The notes under the pieces: model-generated | The model's input: the letters and a program-made list of their open reading frames with translations, nothing else | Told to the model about the DNA's origin: nothing | The model's database searches: none | Part shown: positions 24,656-32,414 of the stretch, in pieces | How positions within the stretch are numbered: position 1 is the first letter of the stretch | How the letters are laid out: every line of letters starts with the position of its first letter | Program-made: the position numbers and the translations under genes | Source: Pseudomonas benzenivorans | Lineage (GTDB): Bacteria; Pseudomonadota; Gammaproteobacteria; Pseudomonadales; Pseudomonadaceae | DNA length: 64,000 nt | Direction of reading: 5' to 3' | Assembly: GCF_900100495.1 (NCBI RefSeq) | Contig: NZ_FNCT01000010.1 | Location: forward strand, 124,001-188,000

Positions 24656-24668
24656 AGCGCCGCTCCGG

Positions 24669-24768
24669 GTAGGAGCGGCGGGAACGCCCAGTTCCACGGC
24701 CGCGATCCAGCCCGGCGTTCAGCCCCCGATGCGCGGGCATGGGACTGGGCGTCGCCCCCCCCTCCTCC
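24669..24768. repeat. REP-like repeat
   Basis: GTAGGAGCGGCGGGAACGCC...GGGCATGGGACTGGGCGTC...CTCCTCC, a less regular copy after the permease gene. Confidence 0.55.
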
Positions 24769-24824
24769 AACGCCAACCGCGAAATTCGCCCAGTCGCGCC
24801 CGCCAGCTATCCGCTATCCTCCTT

Positions 24825-24840
24825 CTACTACTTTGGTACT
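24825..24840. promoter_or_regulatory. Candidate regulator box upstream of the CXXCW gene
   Basis: CTACTACTTTGGTACT, 84-99 bp upstream of the start at 24924; the strongest match to 20564-20578. Confidence 0.5.
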
Positions 24841-24923
24841 GGTTTTCTTCTCCATCGTAGAATTTCCAAAGCATCGGCCTTGCCCTGTAATACACCCCAT
24901 AAAAAGAACCGAGACTTAAGGCG

Positions 24924-25475
24924 ATGAAGTACTGCCTGGCCCTGCCAACGAGCCTTTCACTGATCGCAAGCCTGCTGCTGGCAGCCCCGGCCGCGGCCGA
25001 GGCGCCGCTGTTCTCCGCAGACGGCTATCGTCTCAGCCATTACCGCAGCCCCACTCCGGCCCGCACCGAGCACGCGCAGACCCTCGATACCGCCGCCCTG
25101 CAACGGCTGCTGGTCGAACAGCCCAAGACCCAGCTGATCGACGTCTACCGCCGCCAGTGGCTGCACGGCCAATTCATCGAGGACGAAGTCCACGCCAACC
25201 TGCCCGGCAGCCTGTGGCTGGCCAACACCGGCGATGGCGAGCTGAGCGCGCAATGGCAAGGCTATTTCACCTACCATCTGCGCCGGGCCAGCCACGGCGA
25301 AAAAGCCTGGCCACTGGTGTTCTACTGCCGCTCCGACTGTTGGCTCGGCTGGAATGCGGTCAGGCGCGCCCACAGCCTGGGCTACAGCAACCTCTACTGG
25401 TACCGCGACGGCATCGATGCCTGGCAACAAGCCGGCCTGCCCTTGCTGCCGGCACAGCCTGCAGCACTCCCCTGA
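24924..25475 (+). CDS. PQQ-dependent catabolism-associated CXXCW-motif rhodanese-like protein
   Basis: Exported protein of 183 residues; signal peptide about 1-25 (ends AAAEA). It resembles a rhodanese domain (LIDVYRRQW, WPLVFYCRSDCWLGWNAVRR AHSLGYSNLYWYRDGIDAW). The cysteine motif seen here is Cys-x3-Cys-Trp, as in the family usually named for a CXXCW motif. A role in sulfur or redox handling for quinoprotein maturation is plausible but unproven. It precedes the AgmR-type regulator by 63 nt. Confidence 0.87.
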   Translation: MKYCLALPTSLSLIASLLLAAPAAAEAPLFSADGYRLSHYRSPTPARTEHAQTLDTAALQRLLVEQPKTQLIDVYRRQWLHGQFIEDEVHANLPGSLWLANTGDGELSAQWQGYFTYHLRRASHGEKAWPLVFYCRSDCWLGWNAVRRAHSLGYSNLYWYRDGIDAWQQAGLPLLPAQPAALP

Positions 25476-25538
25476 GCAGCGGGATCATTTCCGGAACGCT
25501 GTAGCCACACCACAATCAAAACAATGAGGTGAAAGGCC

Positions 25539-26204
25539 ATGTACAAGATTCTGATTGCCGACGACCACCCGCTGTTTCGCGAAGCCATCCACAATGTCAT
25601 CAGCGACGGCTTCCCCGGCAGCGAAATCATGGAAACCGCCGACCTGGACAGCGCCCTGGCGCTGACTGCGGAACACGACGACCTCGACCTGATCCTGCTC
25701 GACCTGAACATGCCCGGCATGCACGGCCTGAACGGCCTGATCAACCTGCGCAACGAGGCGCCGACCATTCCCGTGGTGATCGTCTCCGCCGAACAGGACA
25801 AACAGATCGTCCTGCAGGCCATCACCTACGGCGCGGTCGGCTTCATCACCAAGTCCTCGCCGCGCGCCCAGATGACCGACGCCATCCAGCAGATCCTCAA
25901 CGGCAACGTCTACCTGCCGCCGGACATCATCCGCACGCAGAAGAGCAGCGCGCACCGCAGCCACTCGGACAACCAGAGCATCTCGCCGGAATTGCTGCAG
26001 GCGCTGACCCGCAAGCAACTGCTGGTGCTGGAGCGGATGACCAAGGGCGAATCCAACAAACAGATCGCCTACAGCCTGGATATCGCCGAAACCACGGTCA
26101 AAGCCCACGTCTCGGCGATCCTGCGCAAGCTCAACGTGCACAACCGGGTGCAGGCGATCCTCTCCGCCGGCGACATCGATTTCGCCGCCTACCTGCGCCG
26201 TTGA
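25539..26204 (+). CDS. agmR: LuxR-family response regulator of PQQ alcohol oxidation (AgmR/ExaE/PedR1 type)
   Basis: NarL/LuxR-type response regulator of 221 residues. The receiver has acidic residues in ILIADDHPLFREA, phospho-acceptor Asp55 (LILLDLNMPG), and Lys in FITKSS; the C-terminal LuxR-type HTH spans about 150-212 (LTRKQLLVLERMTKGESNKQ IAYSLDIAETTVKAHV). AgmR/ExaE/ErbR proteins activate ethanol-oxidation and pqq genes in Pseudomonas. Its partner is likely the hybrid kinase encoded convergently at 26705. GAGGTGAAAGG precedes the ATG. It probably recognises the repeated TTGGTA-type boxes. Confidence 0.92.
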   Translation: MYKILIADDHPLFREAIHNVISDGFPGSEIMETADLDSALALTAEHDDLDLILLDLNMPGMHGLNGLINLRNEAPTIPVVIVSAEQDKQIVLQAITYGAVGFITKSSPRAQMTDAIQQILNGNVYLPPDIIRTQKSSAHRSHSDNQSISPELLQALTRKQLLVLERMTKGESNKQIAYSLDIAETTVKAHVSAILRKLNVHNRVQAILSAGDIDFAAYLRR

Positions 26205-26247
26205 GGTCCGTGGTAAAACGGCGCCTTGCCCTGCGCCGGAGCCCACC

Positions 26248-26667
26248 ATGCAGATACGCCCCTTCCGCCCCGAAGACGAAGCCGCAGTGATCGCCCTGTG
26301 GCAGCGCTGCGCGCTGACGCGCCCGTGGAACGATCCGCACAAGGATATCCAGCGCAAGCTGACCACCCAGCCGGAACTGTTCCTGGTCGGCGAGCGGGAT
26401 GGCCTGCTGGTCGCCTCGGTGATGGCCGGTTTCGACGGCCACCGCGGCTGGGTCAATTACCTGGCGGTCGACCCCGAGCAGCAGCGCCAGGGCCTGGGGC
26501 GTCTATTGATGCGGGAGGTGGAACAGCGCCTGTGCGACCTCGACTGCCCGAAGCTGAACCTGCAGCTGCGCAGTGACAACCAGGCCGTGCTCGCCTTCTA
26601 CCAGCGGCTGGGCTACGGGGTCGAACCGCTGATCAGCCTGGGCAAGCGCTTGATTGCCGACGACTGA
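26248..26667 (+). CDS. GNAT family acetyltransferase (YpeA-like)
   Basis: N-acetyltransferase of 139 residues. The acetyl-CoA loop appears in VDPEQQRQGLGRLLMREVE, and the C-terminal region DNQAVLAFYQRLGYGVEPLI SLGKRL matches YpeA-type proteins. The substrate is unknown. It lies between the response regulator and the convergent kinase gene and is probably a genomic bystander of the PQQ locus. Confidence 0.9.
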   Translation: MQIRPFRPEDEAAVIALWQRCALTRPWNDPHKDIQRKLTTQPELFLVGERDGLLVASVMAGFDGHRGWVNYLAVDPEQQRQGLGRLLMREVEQRLCDLDCPKLNLQLRSDNQAVLAFYQRLGYGVEPLISLGKRLIADD

Positions 26668-26704
26668 GCGGTTCCTGTGGCAACGACCACCCCGTGACGC
26701 ATGC

Positions 26705-29341
26705 CTACGCCCCCCTGTCGAGCAGGTGACTCATCGCCGTCTTCAGCTTCATCGGCCGTACCGGTTTGTGCATCAGGGTATGGCCGAGTTCGCGCATCTG
26801 TTGCTTGAGTTCGTTGCTGTAGTTGGCGGTGATCATCAGCGCCGGTAGCGGCGTGCTGCGCCGCGAATTGATCAGGGCCACGGCATCCACGCCGTTGTGG
26901 CCGTCGTCGAGGTGGTAGTCGGCGATCAACAGGTCGGCGTCGGCGTGGTAGTTGTCGACCTGGCGCGCTAGGTCTTCCTCCGACAGCGCGGTGACCACCA
27001 GGCAGCCCCAGCCTTCGAGCAGGGTGCGCATGCCGGCGCAGATCGCCGCGTCGTTATCCAGCACCCAGATGCGCGAGCCGCTCAGGCGTTCGAGCAATAG
27101 ATCCGGGGTTTCATGCACCACCCGGGCGCGCGGTGCGCGGGTGGTCAGCGGCACTTCGATGGCGAACATCGAGCCCTTGCCCGGGTGCGACGCCACGCGG
27201 ATGCGGTGGCCGAGCATGCGCGCGATCTTGTCGACGATGGCCAGACCGAGGCCGAGGCCGCGATCCTGTTTGCGCTGGCTCACGTCGCCGCGCTTGAACT
27301 CCTGGAAGATCTCGCCGAGCTTGTCCTCGGCGATGCCGATGCCGGTATCCCAGACTTCGATCGACAGGCTCTGCCGGCGCCGCCGGCAGCCGAGCAGGAT
27401 GCGCCCGCTAGTGGTATAGCGGATGGCGTTGCTGAGCAGGTTGCGGAGGATCCGCGCGAGCAGCTGGATGTCGCTGCGCACCAGCGCCGAGCTGGCCACG
27501 AAGTCCAGGCGCAGGCCCTCGCTGCCGGCGATCTGGTGGTATTCCGCGGCGAGGTTTTCCAGCAGTTCGCTGACCGCGAATGGCGCGATGTCCGGCTTGA
27601 TCACCCCGGCATCCAGCTTGGAGATATCCACCAGGGTGCCGAGCAAGTTCTCCACGTCCTCCAGGGAGTTGCTGACGTTCCGCACCAGCCCGGCGCTGTC
27701 GGCCAGCTCGCGTTTCTCCAGCAGCGCGCTGGTGAACAGCCGGGCGGCGTTCAGCGGTTGCAGCAGGTCATGGCTGACCGCGGCGAGGAACTTGGTCTTC
27801 GACAGGTTGGCCTGCTCGGCCTCGCCCTTGGCTTCGCGCAGGCGCGCCTCCATCTGCGTGCGTTCGTCGATCTCGCGGCGCAGCTGCTCGTTGAGCGTGG
27901 TCAGCTCGGCGGTGCGTTCGCGCACCCGCTGCTCCAGGTGCTGGTAGGCCTGGTGCAGCGCCTCGGCGGTGCGCCGGCGTTCGGTGATGTCGCGGATCAG
28001 CACGAAGATCCCGATCACCTCGCCGTTGGCCTGACGGTTCGGCACGTAGGAGCGCAGCATGTAGCGCTCCTGGCCGTTGTGGTTGGTCTCGGCGACCTCG
28101 AAGGTCACGCTCTCGCCGGACAGCGCCCGCTCGATATAGGGCTCCAGGCGCCGGCAGTGCTCTTCGCTGTGCACCTCGCGCAGGCTCTGGCCGAGCATGG
28201 CGCCGCGCGGCCAGCGGTACCACTCCTCGTAGACCTTGTTGGTGAACTCGTAGACCAGGTCGGCGTTGAGGTAGCCGATCAGCGCCGGCACATGGTCGGT
28301 GATCAGGCGGATCCAGCGCTCGCTCTCGCTCAGCGCCTTGGCCTGGCGATAGCGCTCGGTGATGTCGGTGAAGGTGTTGACGAAGCCGCCGGTGGGCAGC
28401 GCATGGGTGCGCACCTCGAGCATGCGCCCGTCGAACAGGCGCAGCTCCAGTTCCTCGATCGGATTGCCGCTGGCGTCGCGACTGTCGGGAGTCAGCAACT
28501 CCAGCTCGCTCTCGGCCATGACTTCGGCGAACGGCCGGTGCGCGCTGATCGGTGCCAGGCCGCAGAGTTCGAGGAAACGGTGGTTCCACAGCTCGAGCTG
28601 GCCCTCGGCGTTGACCATCGCCATGCCCTGCGAGAGGTTGTCCACCGCGCGCTGCAGCAGGCGCGATTTCTGCGCCAGGGCCTGCTCGCGGCGCATGGTC
28701 TCGTTGAGTTTGACCTCGGTGATGTCGGTGTAGAGGATGACCATGCCGCCTTCGCGAGTCGGCCGCTCGCTGACCTGCACCCAACGCCCGTCGCGCAGGC
28801 GATAGAGCATGTGTTCGTCGCGGTTGCCGCGCTGTTCCTCGACCACCAGGCCGGTGCTCTTGCTCAGGCGCTTGATCTCCGACAGCCGGGTACCGCTGCC
28901 GATGCGCGCGCGGGTGCCGGCCCAGAAGGATTTGAAGCGGCTGTTGAACAGGACGATGCGCTGCTCGCTGTCGAACAGCACGAAGGCGTCGGAGATGCTC
29001 TCGATGGCGTCGATCAGGTGCTGGTGGGCGGTTTCCGCGCGCAGCCGCGCGTCGCTGAGCAGCTGGTTGCTCGACTTCAGTTCGGCCATCGCCTGGTTCA
29101 GCGCGTCGGTGCGTTCGCGCACCTGCTCGGCGAGCACCACCGAATGCTGGAAGGCGGTGTAGGCGTCGTCACTGCGCGAGTGGTTCGACTCGACCCGCTC
29201 GATCAGCGCGCCGTTGATCCGCTTGAGCTTGTGGTTCTCCGTCTCCAGCGCGCGGCAGCGGGCCTGCAGCTCGGCGACATCAGTCTCGACCGGGGCGGCC
29301 GATGGCGACTCCGGTGAAGGTCTGGTTGATGTGCATACCAT
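26705..29341 (-). CDS. Hybrid PAS sensor histidine kinase (ErcS'/PedS1 type)
   Basis: Cytoplasmic hybrid kinase of 878 residues without membrane segments. Order: N-terminal coiled coil (about 20-105), three PAS domains (about 108-225, 226-335, 336-455), second coiled coil (456-510), HisKA with His524 (AAVSHDLLQPLNAARLF), HATPase with N-box (RNLLSNAIRY), DTGIGI and GLGLGLAIV, and a C-terminal receiver (756-875) with Asp808 (LIADYH) and Lys859. Regulator of PQQ alcohol oxidation by family and location. The ATG lies within the FIST gene (62-nt overlap), so the sensor protein and kinase are co-translated. Confidence 0.92.
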   Translation of the reverse strand: MVCTSTRPSPESPSAAPVETDVAELQARCRALETENHKLKRINGALIERVESNHSRSDDAYTAFQHSVVLAEQVRERTDALNQAMAELKSSNQLLSDARLRAETAHQHLIDAIESISDAFVLFDSEQRIVLFNSRFKSFWAGTRARIGSGTRLSEIKRLSKSTGLVVEEQRGNRDEHMLYRLRDGRWVQVSERPTREGGMVILYTDITEVKLNETMRREQALAQKSRLLQRAVDNLSQGMAMVNAEGQLELWNHRFLELCGLAPISAHRPFAEVMAESELELLTPDSRDASGNPIEELELRLFDGRMLEVRTHALPTGGFVNTFTDITERYRQAKALSESERWIRLITDHVPALIGYLNADLVYEFTNKVYEEWYRWPRGAMLGQSLREVHSEEHCRRLEPYIERALSGESVTFEVAETNHNGQERYMLRSYVPNRQANGEVIGIFVLIRDITERRRTAEALHQAYQHLEQRVRERTAELTTLNEQLRREIDERTQMEARLREAKGEAEQANLSKTKFLAAVSHDLLQPLNAARLFTSALLEKRELADSAGLVRNVSNSLEDVENLLGTLVDISKLDAGVIKPDIAPFAVSELLENLAAEYHQIAGSEGLRLDFVASSALVRSDIQLLARILRNLLSNAIRYTTSGRILLGCRRRRQSLSIEVWDTGIGIAEDKLGEIFQEFKRGDVSQRKQDRGLGLGLAIVDKIARMLGHRIRVASHPGKGSMFAIEVPLTTRAPRARVVHETPDLLLERLSGSRIWVLDNDAAICAGMRTLLEGWGCLVVTALSEEDLARQVDNYHADADLLIADYHLDDGHNGVDAVALINSRRSTPLPALMITANYSNELKQQMRELGHTLMHKPVRPMKLKTAMSHLLDRGA

Positions 29342-30446
29342 TGAACTGCTCTCCGTAGGTATTGAAACCTATCACTTGCTGGCTGCGCAGAAAGGCCGAG
29401 ACCGGCTCGACGCCGCCCTCGCCCTCGATCTCCATGCGCCGTAGGAAACAGTCGCAGCCGATGGTCAGCAGCAGCGGGCCGAGGCGCTGGCGCAGCCCCT
29501 CGAACACCCCTTCGAGATTCGGCAGCAGCGGCCCCGGACGCATGGCGGTGAGGACGATGCCGTTCTCCACCGCGCAGTAGAAGGTGAGGCTGAGATCCTC
29601 GTTGACCCGCTGGATCGAGCGCACGTAGTACTGCTCGCTGATCCGCACCGCCAGCGGGTGGGCGGCGAACACCCGGTGGTCGAGGGCCTCCAGCGGCACG
29701 CCGATCAGTTGCGCGTACTCCAGCGCGGCCGGCTCGGCGTTCAGCTCATACACCCGCCGGCTGGCGCTGTCGGCGCGGGTGACCACCAGTTTCTCGCTGC
29801 ACGGCAGGATGTGATGGGTGCTGAACACCTCGAAATCCAGCCAGGTGTTGAACAGCACCACCACCGCCGCGCCGGTGTGGAACTGGCCGCCGTAATACAC
29901 GTGGGTGTGGGTCAGGTGATTGTCGTCGCCGGCCGAGCCGCCAAAATGCGGGATGCTGCCGAAGGCCGCGCTGAGCGCGCCGAGCACCACTTCTTCGCGG
30001 CTGGACAGGCCGTCGAGCAGGGTCAGGGCGAAACTGTGGCCCTTGATCGAGGCCAGTTCGTTGTTGCGGCAATCCTTGACCAGGCGCTCGACCAGCTGTT
30101 GCGCGTCGATCAGGCTGAAGCGCTCCATCTCGTCGATCAGCGCGCTGGCGATGGAGAAGCTGCGGTGATCGAAGCCCACCGCGCTGACGCAGCCGCGGCC
30201 GTAGCCTTGCGGGGTGATCTCCCCGGCGCTGGTGCAGCCGACCAGGGTGATCCCGCCAAAGTACTGGTCCAGCGCCTCACCGAGGCCCTGCAGGTCGTAT
30301 TCGGCGGAACAGAAGAACAGCACGAAGCCCAGGTGCGGGTGGATCAGCTCGCGGGCGAGCTCCTGCGCCACTACTTCGACATCCGTGGCGCAAGACGTGG
30401 CGGTGACGACGCCTTCGGTCAGCGAGTGCTGCATAGCTTGCCCCAT
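29280..30446 (-). CDS. FIST N+C domain sensor protein
   Basis: FIST-domain protein of 388 residues, a proposed ligand-binding sensory module. Recognised by LGFVLFFCSAEYD, GCTSAGEITPQGYGRGCVSA, FALTLLDGLSSREE, GGSAGDDNHLTHTHVYYGG, GCDCFLRRMEIEGEGG and GFNTYGEQFNGMHINQT. It overlaps the hybrid kinase gene by 62 nt, suggesting it supplies signal to that kinase. ATG at 30446 is assigned; an inner ATG at 30434 has a similar upstream context. A candidate regulator box lies 77-91 bp upstream. Confidence 0.88.
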   Translation of the reverse strand: MGQAMQHSLTEGVVTATSCATDVEVVAQELARELIHPHLGFVLFFCSAEYDLQGLGEALDQYFGGITLVGCTSAGEITPQGYGRGCVSAVGFDHRSFSIASALIDEMERFSLIDAQQLVERLVKDCRNNELASIKGHSFALTLLDGLSSREEVVLGALSAAFGSIPHFGGSAGDDNHLTHTHVYYGGQFHTGAAVVVLFNTWLDFEVFSTHHILPCSEKLVVTRADSASRRVYELNAEPAALEYAQLIGVPLEALDHRVFAAHPLAVRISEQYYVRSIQRVNEDLSLTFYCAVENGIVLTAMRPGPLLPNLEGVFEGLRQRLGPLLLTIGCDCFLRRMEIEGEGGVEPVSAFLRSQQVIGFNTYGEQFNGMHINQTFTGVAIGRPGRD

Positions 30447-30522
30447 GGAAAAACACTGCGGATCATGGGGAGATTCTACGAAGGTCCGCGCAGGCCACCC
30501 ATGCCACTTGAGTAGCGCCGGC

Positions 30523-30537
30523 CTAGTTCCTAAGTAG
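30523..30537 (-). promoter_or_regulatory. Candidate regulator box upstream of the FIST gene
   Basis: On the minus strand CTACTTAGGAACTAG, a weaker relative of CTACTACTTTGGTACT. Confidence 0.3.
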
Positions 30538-30570
30538 CGGTCTATTCCGCCGCACGGCTGCCTACAGCGG

Positions 30571-30649
30571 TTCGCGGGCATGGGCCAGGCGCCCCCGCCG
30601 CGCCTACGAAAGCAGCGAACGCCTGTAGGAGCGGGCCATGCCCGCGAAA
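30571..30649. repeat. REP-like repeat
   Basis: TTCGCGGGCATGGGCC...GTAGGAGCGGGCCATGCCCGCGAA; the outer arms are complementary. Confidence 0.7.
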
Positions 30650-30676
30650 GTGTTCCGCCTGGATAGGATTCGCGTT

Positions 30677-30778
30677 CTAGATGCAGCGCCTGAGAATGAT
30701 CGGCAGCACCAGGAACAGGCTGGTCACGATCAGCAGGATCAGCAGCAGGTTCGGGTTGTAGAACATGCACGGCTCCAT
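30677..30778 (-). CDS. Small membrane protein of 33 residues
   Basis: Encodes MEPCMFYNPNLLLILLIVTS followed by LFLVLPIILRRCI, one strong transmembrane helix with a basic end. It lies just downstream of the porin terminator on the same strand. An inner ATG at 30766 is an alternative start. No family is recognised; the clean helix and codon use support a real small gene. Confidence 0.5.
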   Translation of the reverse strand: MEPCMFYNPNLLLILLIVTSLFLVLPIILRRCI

Positions 30779-30780
30779 AG

Positions 30781-30812
30781 AAAAAGCCGGACAGGGCTGC
30801 CCCTGTCCGGCT
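30781..30812 (-). terminator. Terminator of the porin gene
   Basis: 12-bp perfect stem AGCCGGACAGGG/CCCTGTCCGGCT with loop of 4 nt, followed on the minus strand by TTTTT; 14 nt after the porin stop. Confidence 0.9.
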
Positions 30813-30825
30813 GGTTCAGGGTTGC

Positions 30826-32010
30826 TTACCAGCTCAGCACGGCACCCACGGCGAAGGTGTCGGTGTCCTCATCCAGGCCGCTGCCTTCGGCGGCGTCGAT
30901 CTCGTACTGGTTGTACTCGGCGACCAGCTTGAGGTTGTCGTTGATGGTGCGGAAGTACGCGACGCCGCGGGTCTCGTAGTCGGCGGCGGTGCCCAGGCCG
31001 TTGCCATCGTCCTCGGTCTTGCCGTAGGACAGCGCGACACGGTTCTTGCCGAAGGTGTAGGAACCCTGCAGCAGGTAGCCTTCGCTGTCGGTCTCGCGCA
31101 GCGTGGCCTCACCGGCGTTGTTGGTGAAGAACGGATTGATGCCCTCGGCCTGGAAGCCGGAACCGGTCAGCGACACCCCGCCCATTTTGGCCTGCACGCC
31201 GTAGCCCACGCCCTGGGAGGTCACGGTATCCACCGTGTCGTCGGTGTTTTCCGAGGTCTGGTGGGCACCGTTGAGCCAGGAGTAGATGGTCGCGCCGCCG
31301 AGATCGAACTGGTAGCTGACTTCCGATTCGAAACGCGGCTCTTCCTGGTAGGCCTTGCCGACGGCGCTGTCGTCGTTGGTGTCCACCGGGTCCATGATGC
31401 CGACCGCGAAACGCAGGCCCTCGGCCAGGTTGTTGTTGCGGTAGGTGATCTGCGAGGTCGGGAACGGATAAGGATATCCGGTGCCGATGTTGCCGAAGGA
31501 CACGCCGGTGCCATCGACCAGGCCCAGGGTATCGCTGACGTTGCCGTAGCCGGCCAGCAGTTCGTCGAGGAAGATGTTGGAGCGCGAGAACAGGCCGAAG
31601 TCCTTGCCGACCAGCACCTCGCCCCACTCCGGGTTGGCCACGGTGCCGTAGAACTGGCGCACGTCGATGGCGGTGGCGGTGCCGTTGGTCTCGCTGTCGT
31701 TGATGGTCACCCAGAACGAGGAACGACCGCCGAGCTTGAGGTCGTCGACCTGCTTGCCGAAGTTGAAGCCGATCCAGTTGGGCAGAAAGCCCATCTTCAC
31801 CCGCGACTGACGGCGATCGAACTGCTCGCCTTCGCGATCCACGTCGCTGTTGACGTAGAAGGCGTTGATATAGCCATCGGTGGAGAAGGTGGTGTCGTCC
31901 TTGTCGTACAGGACGATCTCGGCAGCCGCTTGCTGGGCTGTAACCAGCGCAACGGCGGCAGTCAAGGCCAGAGGCAGGAATCGAGTGTTGGCGATCTTCT
32001 TGTTGTACAT
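30826..32010 (-). CDS. Outer-membrane porin
   Basis: Gram-negative porin of 394 residues with a signal peptide (about 1-30, ends QQAAA) and a C-terminal Trp in AVGAVLSW, typical for outer-membrane beta barrels. Alternating strands such as YINAFYVNSDVDREGEQFD, RVKMGFLPNWIGFNFGKQV and RSSFWVTINDSETNGTATAI are visible. Location beside the PQQ locus suggests uptake of alcohols or other small substrates. GGAGAG precedes the ATG; it has its own terminator. Confidence 0.88.
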   Translation of the reverse strand: MYNKKIANTRFLPLALTAAVALVTAQQAAAEIVLYDKDDTTFSTDGYINAFYVNSDVDREGEQFDRRQSRVKMGFLPNWIGFNFGKQVDDLKLGGRSSFWVTINDSETNGTATAIDVRQFYGTVANPEWGEVLVGKDFGLFSRSNIFLDELLAGYGNVSDTLGLVDGTGVSFGNIGTGYPYPFPTSQITYRNNNLAEGLRFAVGIMDPVDTNDDSAVGKAYQEEPRFESEVSYQFDLGGATIYSWLNGAHQTSENTDDTVDTVTSQGVGYGVQAKMGGVSLTGSGFQAEGINPFFTNNAGEATLRETDSEGYLLQGSYTFGKNRVALSYGKTEDDGNGLGTAADYETRGVAYFRTINDNLKLVAEYNQYEIDAAEGSGLDEDTDTFAVGAVLSW

Positions 32011-32414
32011 AACGCTCTCCGCTTGAGGGGACGACCGTCGAGGTCAGTCAGGTCGGAGGCGATTATCGAAAAGCCCCAGTGCCCGCCATACGCTGCCATG
32101 GCGCTGTTTGCCTGCTGCTTTGGCCGGGCGCGGCGGATCGGGCAATAAGGCGTAAGACCACCCGCTCGCGAGGAGCGGGCCGAAGGTCGTAACGATCTTC
32201 TGCGAGGCGCGCGCAGGCCGGCGGCATGACCTGGGATAGGCAATGGGAATGGGGTGGCGCTCGATTGTGATGGGTATCGCTGCGCGCAACGCCTCCTCCG
32301 AGGTAGGCGACGTCGGCTGTTTATAGAATGGGGTTGAGCCTAACGGTGCCCATCGGCGATCAGCGCGTCACCAACCAGCAGCGGTCGCAGCCTTGGCCCT
32401 TGTGAGCGGCCGGA
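32011..32414. other. Porin upstream / pqqF downstream region
   Basis: 404 bp without a supported gene. A hairpin CCCGCTC-GCGAG-GAGCGGG sits at 32161-32179. No TTGGTA-type box was found. Confidence 0.3.

Noticed and set aside
27113..29317. 734-codon plus-strand frame opposite the hybrid kinase
   Set aside because: Antisense shadow of the kinase gene; the composition is not protein-like.
7643..30649. Palindromic repeats as a CRISPR array
   Set aside because: Copies are dispersed singly or in pairs between genes, unequal, and without regular spacers or cas genes.
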